Source: Cryoendolithus antarcticus | Taxonomy: Eukaryota; Ascomycota; Dothideomycetes; Cladosporiales; Cladosporiaceae | DNA: 64,000 bases | Reading direction: 5' to 3' | NCBI GenBank assembly: GCA_002077065.1 | Contig: NAJO01000008.1 | Coordinates: 496,001-560,000, forward strand | In this document: one piece after another, positions 55,426 to 64,000 of the stretch | Numbering within the stretch: the stretch's first letter is position 1 | Layout: every line of letters begins with the position of its first letter | Notes under the pieces: generated by a model | Database searches by the model: none | What the model was told of the DNA's origin: nothing | What the model saw: the letters and a program-made list of their open reading frames with translations, nothing else | Program-made: the position numbers and the translations under genes

Positions 55426-56830
55426 AGTCCGCTAGATGGAAACGCGGGTATATAGTGTAGTATTGGCGCGATCGAGCGATGAATGGACCTCAAGGTCTGC
55501 AATGTGCAGCAGAATGAAGACGATGAAACGGAAAGTCTCGCTCGCGAAGCCAGTCGTCAAGTGTCAGAGGCCCAGTGTCGATACGCGAACACCAGGAGTA
55601 TCCATCCTCGATCGTGATCACGAGCTGTCGGGGTGCTGCGCAGACAGTGACTCGCAAGGCGCACAGTCTTGACATGTGCACATGGCTTGGCTTGGCCGAC
55701 CGGAGACTTCACTTCTGTTTGGGTTATTTCCAGGTGGAAGGCGCGATCATCGACACGAACGCGCAGTAGTGCGCTCGTCTCGGCACAAGTAAGTCTGCAT
55801 CTGGGAGCAGCCGTACTGGCATCAACAGTCAAAAGAACCCAACCCGCATTTCGCAGAAAAACCAGACACCAGCAGATTCCCTAGTAGGCAATAGATGGGC
55901 GACGGCGAGGAATCTTGCCATTGAGCTCTGCGAGGAGGCAGGACAAGTTGACCTGGCGGGTTTGGAACGAAGAGGGCTTCTGTTCTCGGGGATGGCGGTC
56001 CAGCGCAGGCAGCGGAGCGGAGCAGAGTGGAGAGTATATAGCCAGCACGACGCGCTGTCAATCTTAAGTCTTCACAGCCGTGCCACATCGCATTGCTCCA
56101 CAGAGCGTCCGTTCATGAGTACTGGTACTCTAGAAACAGTCAGCAAGGCGATCCGACCCACCGGGGGTTAGTAGGAGCAGGTACTCACCACACCACGCAC
56201 ACGCAGTCTTCGATGGTTTGCCGGCCGGCGAGCGTAACTGGATCGTCGAAACTCAGGCGTTCAGCCTGCGTTCAGCGGGTGAAACGTGAGTAGACTCAGA
56301 AGAAGCAATCGCCCCCAGCTGAGGATGAGGTGGCGGAGGCAAAAGCCAGCGATAATGTTTACCAGAGTGGCAGTGTTCCATTGATAGGCGACCCCGAACT
56401 GCGACATAGCAGTGATGCTTTGGTGATGAAGGTGTATATAGAAGTGAACGCAAATTTGTATGAACGAGAATAACAAAGGAGTAATAAGACATATGAAATC
56501 TGCCGAGCTGAAAGTACGGTACAACAATGGACTAGGGAGAGGTGGCGCGAGGACAGCGATGTATATGTGGTCGGTTGAGCTGCTGTTGGATGTCTACGGG
56601 CAATCAGCAGAAGCGTGGCACAAAGGAGTGCAACCCGGCAAGTCGCGTAATGGTGCATGCAAGAGGGCATACTGCATGTCAGCAAGCTGCTGGCGCTCTG
56701 CAGCTTGAGTTCAGACTCCGGGAAAAGAAGCGGACGAAGCGCAGCGAACATTTGCACTGTTGTAATCATACTGTATGTTATTACATCCGCCTGCAGCAGG
56801 CGCTCGCCATGCAGCCAGATCCGGTTACGT
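55426..56830. other. 1.4-kb gene-poor interval
   Basis: Between the small Cys/His-rich gene and the RPT5 stop. Several short open frames exist on both strands but none shows domain motifs or plausible splicing. It probably includes the RPT5 3' region and an upstream region for the small gene. Confidence 0.4.
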
Positions 56831-58338
56831 TTATGCGTAGAAGTTGACTGTATCCTGCAAGTCGTCGTTAGCATTGTTCCTCGATCCATCGCCTTTTCAT
56901 CGGCATTGCTCACCTTCTTCTTCGCCTGCACCTCACTAATAGCATCCACATAACTCTCATGCCCAATCTTGCTCTTCCCCGTCCTCAGCGCAATCATCCC
57001 CGCCTCAACACACACAGCCTTCAACTGCGCCCCGCCAAACTCATCCGTACTGCGCGCCAGCTCAGCCCAGTTCACGCCGTCGTCCACAGTCATCTTCCTC
57101 GAATGGATGCGCATAATCTGCGCCCTGGCCTCCTCGTTAGGCAGCGGGAACTCAATTTTCCTGTCCAGTCGACCCGAACGGAGTAGCGCGGGGTCCAGCA
57201 CGTCAACGCGGTTGGTGGCCGCGAGCACTTTGATGCGATCGTCGGAGGCGAAACCGTCCAGTTGGTTGAGGAGTTCCAGCATGGTTCGCTGGACTTCGCG
57301 GTCACCGGACTTGTCGCTGTCGAAACGCTTCGTGCCTATGGCGTCTAGCTCGTCGATGAAGATGATTGAAGGTGCCTTTTCCTTTGCTAGAGCAAAGCAG
57401 TCGCGCACGAGCTTGGCGCCGTCACCGATGAACATTTGCACTAATTGGGGGCCGGCGAGTTTGAGGAATGTGGCGTCTGTTTGGGCGGCGCAGGCGCGGG
57501 CGAGGAGGGTCTTGCCTGTGCCGGGAGGGCCGTACATGAGGGCGCCTGTATGCTGTCAGTGTGCTGTCAACTCGGATAGGAGATATTCAATATCAGTACC
57601 CTTGGGCGCCTTGATGCCAATCTTCTTGAACCTCTCCGCCTCCTTCATCGGCCACACAATCGCCTCGACCAACTCCTCAATCTGCTTGTCCAGCCCACCG
57701 ACATCCGTGTACTTCTCCGTCGGCTTCTCATCAACCTCCATAGCCTTCACTCTGCTGTCATACTCCGCCGGCAGCGTATCAAGAATGAGGTACGAATCCT
57801 TGTTCACGCCAATCAGATCGCCCGGCTTCAACTTCTCGTGATCCACCAAGCCTATGAGTGGCAAGAAGATGGTCTGCCGTGTGGACGTCTTGATCACCGC
57901 GCTCTTGCCCACTCTAGTAGCGTCGAGATCGATGTTCGCGCCTTCCTCTGCTGCCTCTGCTTCGACATCCAGATCGAGAATCTCGACGACATTGCCGACG
58001 AGATAGGGTAATTGCCGGTTGTTGTCGATCTTCTCTACGTTGTCCTTGATCTTCTCGCCCATCGCCGTCTTTTCGTGAGTCAGTCGCTGGAACTCGGACT
58101 TCATTATGCGGGTGTCGTTCTCGAGCAGGCGGCGGCGGGAGTTGATGTCGCGGGTGTTTGAGTTGAGGATCTCCATGTCTATGGGCTCTTCCTCGGGCTC
58201 TGGTTTGGCGTCTTTCTTGTCTGCATCGGTCATGTCGGCGTCGCCGCCTTCTGTGGGTTTCTTGGACGCATCGTCGTCCTTCCTCTCCTCCTTGTCTCCC
58301 TCACGCTCCAGATCATCGAGGTCCTCGAGTGTGGACAT
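56831..58338 (-). CDS. RPT5: 26S proteasome regulatory ATPase Rpt5 (subunit 6A)
   Basis: One of six AAA ATPases of the 19S base that unfold substrates and open the 20S gate. Exons 57600-58338, 56914-57545 and 56831-56854; introns 54 nt and 59 nt, phases 1 and 0, give 464 residues. The start is [20 protein letters not shown]; an acidic N terminus and coiled coil lead to the OB region. Walker A GPPGTGKT spans just after the first splice ([16 protein letters not shown]), Walker B is [11 protein letters not shown], and SRH arginines lie in [20 protein letters not shown]. The last exon encodes only DTVNFYA, the C-terminal tail that inserts into the alpha ring (HbYX-like FYA). Reading through the last intron would give a wrong long tail, so this micro-exon matters. 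It is divergent from the Rsc7-like gene by 299 bp. Confidence 0.97.
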
Positions 58339-58637
58339 GATTGCTGTGTAGTGTGAGGTGTTATGAGTGAAGTGTTATGAGGGGCTGGTATGTCTCAGTG
58401 AATGAGCTTGATCCGGTTACTGTAGTAAGTTGGGGTGTCGCAATATGTTTGATTGATGTGATGTATACTTTCAGTGATCGCATGTGTAGGCACGATGTGA
58501 GGCGTATGCAAGCTACAGCGGGGACCACTTCCGCCTATTCCCCGGCGCTGGCAGATCTACGCGACTCAGGCGCGTCTCCCCCAAACCTCACTTCCCACGG
58601 CCGCAGTGGAAAGTCGCATTACCCCGCCACTCTCGCC
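58339..58637. promoter_or_regulatory. Divergent promoter of RPT5 and Rsc7-like gene
   Basis: 299 bp between start codons. I looked for a yeast-type proteasome control element (GGTGGCAAA) and did not see an exact copy. Confidence 0.4.
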
Positions 58638-60367
58638 ATGCCCTTCAAGAAAGGTCACAAGGGGTTCTCAAAGAAGCGTGACTCGCTTGGGACGCCTAGT
58701 ATGCATATCCGTACCTGAGCACAACATCGCAAATATAGCCCACTGACACGACACCACAGAACGAGAGTCTGCGATAGTATACGAAGATGACGAGGACATG
58801 GTCGACGCTGACGGCGAAGGCGAGGAAGTAGCGGAAGGGGAGGAAGACCTCGACGAAGAAGCCAGCACCCCCGCAGCAGGCGACAACGATGACGAAGACG
58901 GCGAACCCACAATCACCTCCATCCCTGGCCGCAAACCCCGGGGCGGGAAACGCTCACGAGGCGGCGCACGAGCGAGTATGCGCACTCCCGAGCCCGGCGA
59001 CGATGAGTCAGAGTCCGGCACCCCATATCGACGGCGACCACGAGGTCGGGGAGGCGCAGCAGCTGGGCGGAGAAGTCTGCCAGCGCGAAGACGAGTGACC
59101 CAGCCAGCTGCAGACCAGTACGTCATGGTGGACGGGCAGAAGTTCGAGGTCCTGCACGACGACGCACAGCTAGACTTTGACGCCGAGGGCGAGGAGAAAG
59201 TCGACGAGTTCGGCCATCTTTCCGGCGACCGCGAATACCGCGTGCGGACCTTCAAGATCATCGGCCGCGGCGAGAGACTATACATGCTGTCCACCGAGCC
59301 GGCGCGATGTTGTGGCTTCCGTGACAGCTATCTGTTCTTCAACAAGCACCCAAAGCTGTTCAAAGTTCTCCTTGGCGACGCGGAGAAAAAGGATCTCATA
59401 GAACGGGACATCCTGCCCAACAGCTACAAAGGCCGCAATATAGGCGTTGTCACCGCACGGTCGGTGTTCCGGGAATTCGGCGCGAAGATCGTTGTTGCTG
59501 GTAAGAAGGTCGTAGACGACTATAAAGCCTCCGAAGCCCGCGCGAACGGGGACGTAGAGGGCGAGCTGGCGGATCCGAACGATAGTCTCGCCAACGTTGG
59601 AGGCGGTACGGATTACAACCGCAATCGCTACGTGGCGTGGTTCGGCGCTAGTGACGTCTACAAGATCCAGCCCGCTGGACCACAAGCAGCTGGCAAGCCT
59701 GGCGTGCCTGGTGGTGGGAAGAGGAGGACGGGGATTACCGTGGGGAATTGGCAGTACATGCATGCGCGGGAAGCTAGGTACGTCTTGCTCTTCATCTCTC
59801 ACACATTCGGCCTGCTCGTGCTGACTACGTCATCCTAGCCGCTTCAACTCTGCCGCCCTGGCTCTCCGCCGGAAAACTCACGAGGGCGTCTACGACACGC
59901 ACACAAACCTCATGTTCATGCCGTCGATCATGCAGCCGACGCACGTCCGCTGGGAGCACATCCCTCCACCTCCTCCCTCTACCACCCACTCCCAACCGAG
60001 CCTCACGAACGGCACCTCCCACCCCTCCCCACCACCCGCAAGCTCCTTGGACTCCCTCTTCGACCCTGTCCCCGCGGCCCTCTCCTCAACCCACGCAGTA
60101 ATAGACACACACTACACATCCCCTCCCATCAGCTCTTTCTCCCCTTTCCCCTCCACTGGAAGCTTCCTCAACACGCCTTTCAGCTCGAGCAGTCCCAGCG
60201 ATATACCTGATGAGCTCATCGCCGAGTTACCGGAGGATTGCAAACAGGCTTTATTGGCTGTGAGGGCTGAGGAGAGGAAGTGGCAGGATAGCTGCGGGTG
60301 GGGGAGTGAAGGAGTGGGTGGGGCGAGGGGGAGACTGAAGGTCGGGTTTGCTGGGTATCCGGTGTAG
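58638..60367 (+). CDS. Chromatin remodelling complex subunit, Rsc7/Npl6 (Swp82) family
   Basis: Nuclear subunit of RSC/SWI-SNF type remodellers. Exons 58638-58698, 58760-59777 and 59839-60367, introns both 61 nt, phases 1 and 2, give about 535 residues. The N terminus MPFKKGHKGFSKKRDSLGTP is basic; an acidic tract (EDDEDMVDADGEGEEVAEGE) and Arg/Gly-rich stretch (RRRPRGRGGAAAGRR) follow. The conserved block is GQKFEVLHDDAQLDFD, YRVRTFKIIGRGERLYMLST, EPARCCGFRDSYLFFNKHPK and the block DILPNSYKGRNIGVVTARSV, ending in the C-terminal THEGVYDTHTNLMFMPSIMQ and PTHVRW. A Pro/Ser-rich tail closes the protein. Yeast Rsc7 and Swp82 belong to the same family, so complex membership (RSC or SWI/SNF) is not settled. 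Confidence 0.9.
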
Positions 60368-61136
60368 TATACGGGGTTACACGGGTGAATGCGACTGGAG
60401 ATGTCTTCGGGTTATGGGGTATGGGAAAGGGCTAATTGGTAAAGGGTCTGGCGTTTGTGAGGTGATCAGGTTGGGCGAGGGATAGGGACAGGTGCATTCG
60501 GGGGCTGCATGGCTAGGATCAGCCTATGAGACAGGTCCAAACACTAGATTCCCGGAAGATGATCTCCAAGTATCATTACGAGAGCAGTATGCGCACGTCA
60601 GGAAAGCAATGCTGTTCTACTACATGTATCAACCCACTGCCTTTCTAGCGCAAGTGCTTGATTCCGCCAACACATTCGTACTGATTCGCTGCCTGCAATC
60701 TCGATTTGGGTTTGCCGGGCGCTCAAAGTCTGCGTATGTATATGCGTCTAGGTGACACGTATGCACCAACCTTTGCTCTCGGACGTGTAACCTTTGCGTG
60801 CGTGACCCTTCCGTATGATATGCAGTGCTTGCACATTCGAAGCAGCAGCTTGAGTCAGGAGGCCTTGATCGGCGGCCTTGGATCCGGACCGCATGGATTT
60901 CTGTAAATCGCGCGTGGACCACGCAGCCCTCCTCCATGGGGAAGTCGAGTTGTTCGGCTGCCTGCCCGTTCATGCAGAATACCACAGGCACCCCCACTAG
61001 CTGCATTGCCGGCACAGCATCGTGTGGTAAGACAGCCCGGCGTCCTTTCAGCCTGCGTCATCGCAGACCAGTGCTTCCATCAACACTCCGCTCATCAACC
61101 CTTTGCACCGCGATCCTTTGCCATAGGATCTGTCGA
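60368..61136. other. Intergenic region
   Basis: 769 bp between convergent genes (Rsc7-like and the ribosomal protein gene). Short frames only; no gene is supported. Confidence 0.4.
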
Positions 61137-61759
61137 TCAGCGTGTCCAAGCATGGTTCCAGCCATTTCTCGGCGGCGTATCGACCTGCGCCCTCGCATAC
61201 TCAATCGGCACCCCCTCCCAAATCCCCTTCTTCTCCATCGCCACGCGATACAACTTCCCTCCTTCGCCTTTCTCAGCCCCTGCGCCTGGGCTTTTCACGC
61301 CCAGCTTCTCTCTCTCCTGCTCTGTTAGGCCGTCGGAGTCTATGAGGCGGAGTGCCTCGCACGCGGAAGCCATGGAGCGGTACTGCTTCTCAAGCGAAAG
61401 GGTTTGGGCTAGGCGGAGGTTTGCTTGATGCAGCTGGAAGGCGCGGTGGATTGTCCAGTGGCGGAGGGAGCGGTTTCGAGAGAAGCGGAGGGGTCGGGGG
61501 GTGAGAGGGTGTTGGAGAGCGTAGCGGAGGAGTGCTGGATTGCGGTTAGTATTGACTCGGAGGTATGGGGAGAACGGTAGTTCCGGAATGGCTTACCTAT
61601 GCGTTGATCGGGCTTCGGGCCTTTGTTCTTGCCTTTGCGGGCGAGGAGGGAGGGGGTGGTGGAGAAGGGTTGGTTGAGGCAGTGAGCGGGTGGGGGAATG
61701 GCGTGCGATACTCGTAGTGGCGAGAAGGCGCGGAGAAGAGACATTGAGGGGGCTTGCAT
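61137..61759 (-). CDS. Mitochondrial large-subunit ribosomal protein, mL40 (Mrpl28)-like
   Basis: 186 residues. Exons 61597-61759 and 61137-61534; the 62-nt intron (GTAAGC...CAG, TACTAAC-like branch) is phase 1 and joins KGPKPDQRI to ALLRYALQHPLTPRPLRFSR. The start is ATG 61759 (MQAPSMSLLRAF), with ATG 61744 also possible. The first about 45 residues look like a mitochondrial presequence with the QPFSTTPSLLARKGK cleavage-region style. The body has NRSLRHWTIHRAFQLHQANL, EKQYRSMASACEALRLID and GKLYRVAMEKKGIWEGVPIE, ending PPRNGWNHAWTR, which fits the fungal MRP-L28 family as I recall it. The mitoribosomal role is fairly sure; the exact subunit name is moderate. Confidence 0.8.
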
Positions 61760-62362
61760 TGTTGCAGTGTGAGTATGCTCACGATGGTCTGCCAATGCCT
61801 CGATGAAATCTGGCGATGGCCTCTGGAAAGACGCGGAGTCGGTTCCACCACCGGCTCGCGAGTCCCACGCCGCGGACCGGGGCGATCGGAATCAGAATGT
61901 GGGGCTAGAACCCTGCATTCACGTTTCGTCAACCCCCACTGAATGCAACACCAAAAACTTTCCACACACTCCAGTGACTACTCACGCTTCAGTCGAGACT
62001 ATCCGCTGCAAGACCGTCGCATTTCCCCGTCTCACTACCTCTTCAAGACTTTCGTTGAATTACCACGAGGCTCATTAATCTGCCCCAACCGCATAGCCAA
62101 GACTATCACGCCAACACGCAAAACCTACCCACTGAGGCCGCTCAGACATCCCACGCGCCCGCTTGTTCCTGCATTTGCCTGCATCACAAGGGCCAGAGCC
62201 GCGCGAGCACCTCCGCACGCTGCACCACCTCGTGATCGATTGCGCGGATTGCGTGAGGTGAGGCGAATCCTCTTCCTGCCTGAGGGTAGCACAAGAATCT
62301 GCTTGTCCGTCGTTCGCTGCTAGCTGTCTTTCCATCATTTTCTCTACAATCGCTACGCCACC
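61760..62362. promoter_or_regulatory. Divergent promoter of mL40-like gene and PCM1/AGM1
   Basis: 603 bp. The mutase start sits in a strong context, GCCACCATGGCC. Nothing further is identified. Confidence 0.4.
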
Positions 62363-64000
62363 ATGGCCGAATCCGACTTTACTGTGCAATATGGCGATGA
62401 TATTGCTAAGGCCGCAAAGCACCATGCTCGGCCTGACAAGTCAAAGCCGTTCGCCTACGGTACTGCGGGCTTCCGCATGAACGCTGACCTACTGGACTCG
62501 GTTACCTTCACAGTCGGCATCCTCGCCGCGCTGAGATCGAGAAAGTTGCAAGGCAAGACTATCGGGGTGATGATCACAGCCTCGCACAACCCGGCCAGGG
62601 ACAACGGCGTCAAGATTGTCGATCCGTATGGAGACATGCTGGAGCAATCGTGGGAGAAACACGCTACCGAGCTTGCTAACACGCCGACCGGGGAGATCAA
62701 GCAGGCGTACGAGAGGATCGCGAGGGAAGTTTTCAAGAGTGAGAACAAGGAGGAGGCACATGTCATCATTGCGAGGGACACGCGGCCTTCAGGCAAGGCT
62801 TTGGTGAAGGCGCTGACGGATGCGCTGAATGCTATTGGAGCGAAGTACGTTGACTATGGGGTCTTGACGACGCCGATACTGCACTACTTGACCCGGGCTA
62901 CGAACACGCAAAACGACTCGCATCCCTATGGCGAGATCTCGGAGGAGGGCTACTACAAAAAGCTAGCCGCGGGATGGAAGACGGCAATGCAGTACAAGAA
63001 GCCCGAGGGTTCGCTGACAGTGGACTGCGCCAATGGCGTAGGTGCCGATGCATTGAAGAAGTTCCTCAAGCACATGCCAGCGGAGGATGACGAGAGCGGC
63101 GGCATCAAGATCAACGTCATCAACGACCGGACCGACGATCCTTCAGTACTCAACGAGAAGGCAGGCGCAGACTACGTCAAGACTGGTCAGCGTGCTCCCG
63201 AGAGTTTTGACGGCAAGCCCTTCGAACGCTGGTGCTCGTATGACGGTGACGCAGACCGTATCATCTACTACTTCACCGAGACTGGTAACGTCTTCCGCAT
63301 GCTCGATGGTGATCGCATCGCTACTCTGGCCGCTTCATTCATTGGCAACATCGTCGAGAAGGCCGGTCTTGGGGATAAGATCCAGATCGCTGTCGTGCAG
63401 ACCGCTTACGCCAATGGCGCCAGCACCAAGTACATTGAAGAGCGGCTAAAGCTCAAAGTCGAGTGCACGCCCACAGGCGTCAAGCACTTGCACCATGTCG
63501 CGAGCCGCTACGATATCGGCGTGTACTTCGAGGCCAACGGCCACGGCACTGTGCTCTTCTCGCAGAACGCGCTCCGGCAGATTCGCAAAGCTGATCCGCA
63601 GTCGCCTGCGCAGCTCGAAGCGCTCACAACTCTTCAAGCACTTACTGAACTCATTAACCAGACGGTGGGCGATGCTCTCTCCGACATGCTCCTGGTCGAA
63701 GTCATACTCGCCCACCAGAGCGGAGACGGCGAGCACAGTATCGCGAAGTGGTTCACAACGTACACCGACCTGCCCAACCGCCTCCTCCGAGTCGAAGTAG
63801 CGGACAAGAATAGCTTCACCACCGTTCCTGATACTGCTGAGCGGAAACTGCAGACTCCTGAGGGCATGCAGGGCAAGCTAGACGAGCTTGTGGCGAAGTA
63901 TACTTCTGGTCGCTGCTTCGTGCGCGCCTCGGGAACGGAGAACGCGGTGCGAGTGTACGGAGAGGCGGCTAGCAAGCATGAAGTTGATAACCTGCTGCAG
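62363..64000 (+). CDS. PCM1: Phosphoacetylglucosamine mutase, partial (3' end beyond window)
   Basis: Converts GlcNAc-6-phosphate to GlcNAc-1-phosphate for UDP-GlcNAc, needed for chitin, N-glycans and GPI anchors. Open from ATG 62363 to the window edge, about 546 residues, no intron, near full family length (about 540-560). The alpha-D-phosphohexomutase marks are all present: active-site serine loop VMITASHNPARDNGVK, metal-binding YDGDADRIIYY, sugar-binding EANGHGTVLFS and the phosphate-binding RASGTENAVRVYGE close to the edge. These motifs are the acetylglucosamine (AGM1) type, not phosphoglucomutase. Only a short C-terminal piece can be missing. Confidence 0.96.
   Translation, partial: MAESDFTVQYGDDIAKAAKHHARPDKSKPFAYGTAGFRMNADLLDSVTFTVGILAALRSRKLQGKTIGVMITASHNPARDNGVKIVDPYGDMLEQSWEKHATELANTPTGEIKQAYERIAREVFKSENKEEAHVIIARDTRPSGKALVKALTDALNAIGAKYVDYGVLTTPILHYLTRATNTQNDSHPYGEISEEGYYKKLAAGWKTAMQYKKPEGSLTVDCANGVGADALKKFLKHMPAEDDESGGIKINVINDRTDDPSVLNEKAGADYVKTGQRAPESFDGKPFERWCSYDGDADRIIYYFTETGNVFRMLDGDRIATLAASFIGNIVEKAGLGDKIQIAVVQTAYANGASTKYIEERLKLKVECTPTGVKHLHHVASRYDIGVYFEANGHGTVLFSQNALRQIRKADPQSPAQLEALTTLQALTELINQTVGDALSDMLLVEVILAHQSGDGEHSIAKWFTTYTDLPNRLLRVEVADKNSFTTVPDTAERKLQTPEGMQGKLDELVAKYTSGRCFVRASGTENAVRVYGEAASKHEVDNLLQ

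Noticed and set aside
60629..61015. 128-codon minus-strand open frame
   Set aside because: No motif, no neighbours in frame, and many cysteines in a random-looking order.

Overview
The window looks like a gene-dense chromosome segment of a filamentous ascomycete (Pezizomycotina), most likely a dothideomycete. The reasons are short introns of 47-85 nt with GTRNGT donors and CTRAC-type branch sites, mixed strand order without operons, and fungus-specific families (siderophore NRPS, fungal TF domain 2, caleosin, Sch9-type kinase). The class-level call is inference, because no marker was compared.

Region 1 (1-18180) is an iron/siderophore locus. A very large ferrichrome-type non-ribosomal peptide synthetase (NRPS) lies on the minus strand and runs off the left edge. 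A full-size ABCB transporter and an L-ornithine N5-monooxygenase (SidA) lie on the plus strand. In this scheme SidA makes N5-hydroxyornithine, the NRPS assembles the hydroxamate peptide, and the transporter would move the product or a related compound. Two long intergenic regions (10-11.7 kb and 15.6-16.6 kb) carry GATA sites close to the published SreA-type consensus, so iron repression is a reasonable hypothesis. In the visible part the NRPS reads A-T-C-A-T-C-T-C-A-T, with an extra T-C unit before the third A domain.

Region 2 (18.4-36 kb) is mainly housekeeping: a mitochondrial 3-hydroxyacyl-CoA dehydrogenase, the replication fork protein Tof1/Swi1, a UFD1-domain protein with zinc fingers, a CorA-like membrane protein, a fungal TF-domain-2 protein, a caleosin, Ubc6, ribosomal protein S14 (four exons) and prephenate dehydrogenase (four exons).

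Region 3 (36-44 kb) has less familiar genes: a secreted/membrane kelch protein, two proteins I cannot place (about 38.6-40.2 kb minus, and 41.0-42.4 kb plus) and an F-box-like protein ending in CxxC clusters.

Region 4 (44-64 kb) is again conserved: cytochrome c heme lyase, argininosuccinate synthase, a DUF427 protein, a repeat-rich interval with a probable gene remnant, Sch9-type AGC kinase, an APH-fold kinase, a small Cys/His-rich protein, 26S proteasome Rpt5, an Rsc7/Npl6-type chromatin remodeller subunit, a mitochondrial ribosomal protein (mL40-like) and phosphoacetylglucosamine mutase running off the right edge.

Exon models were built by eye from frame continuity, splice consensus and family expectation. 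I saw no convincing tRNA, rRNA, CRISPR, intact transposon or plasmid element.
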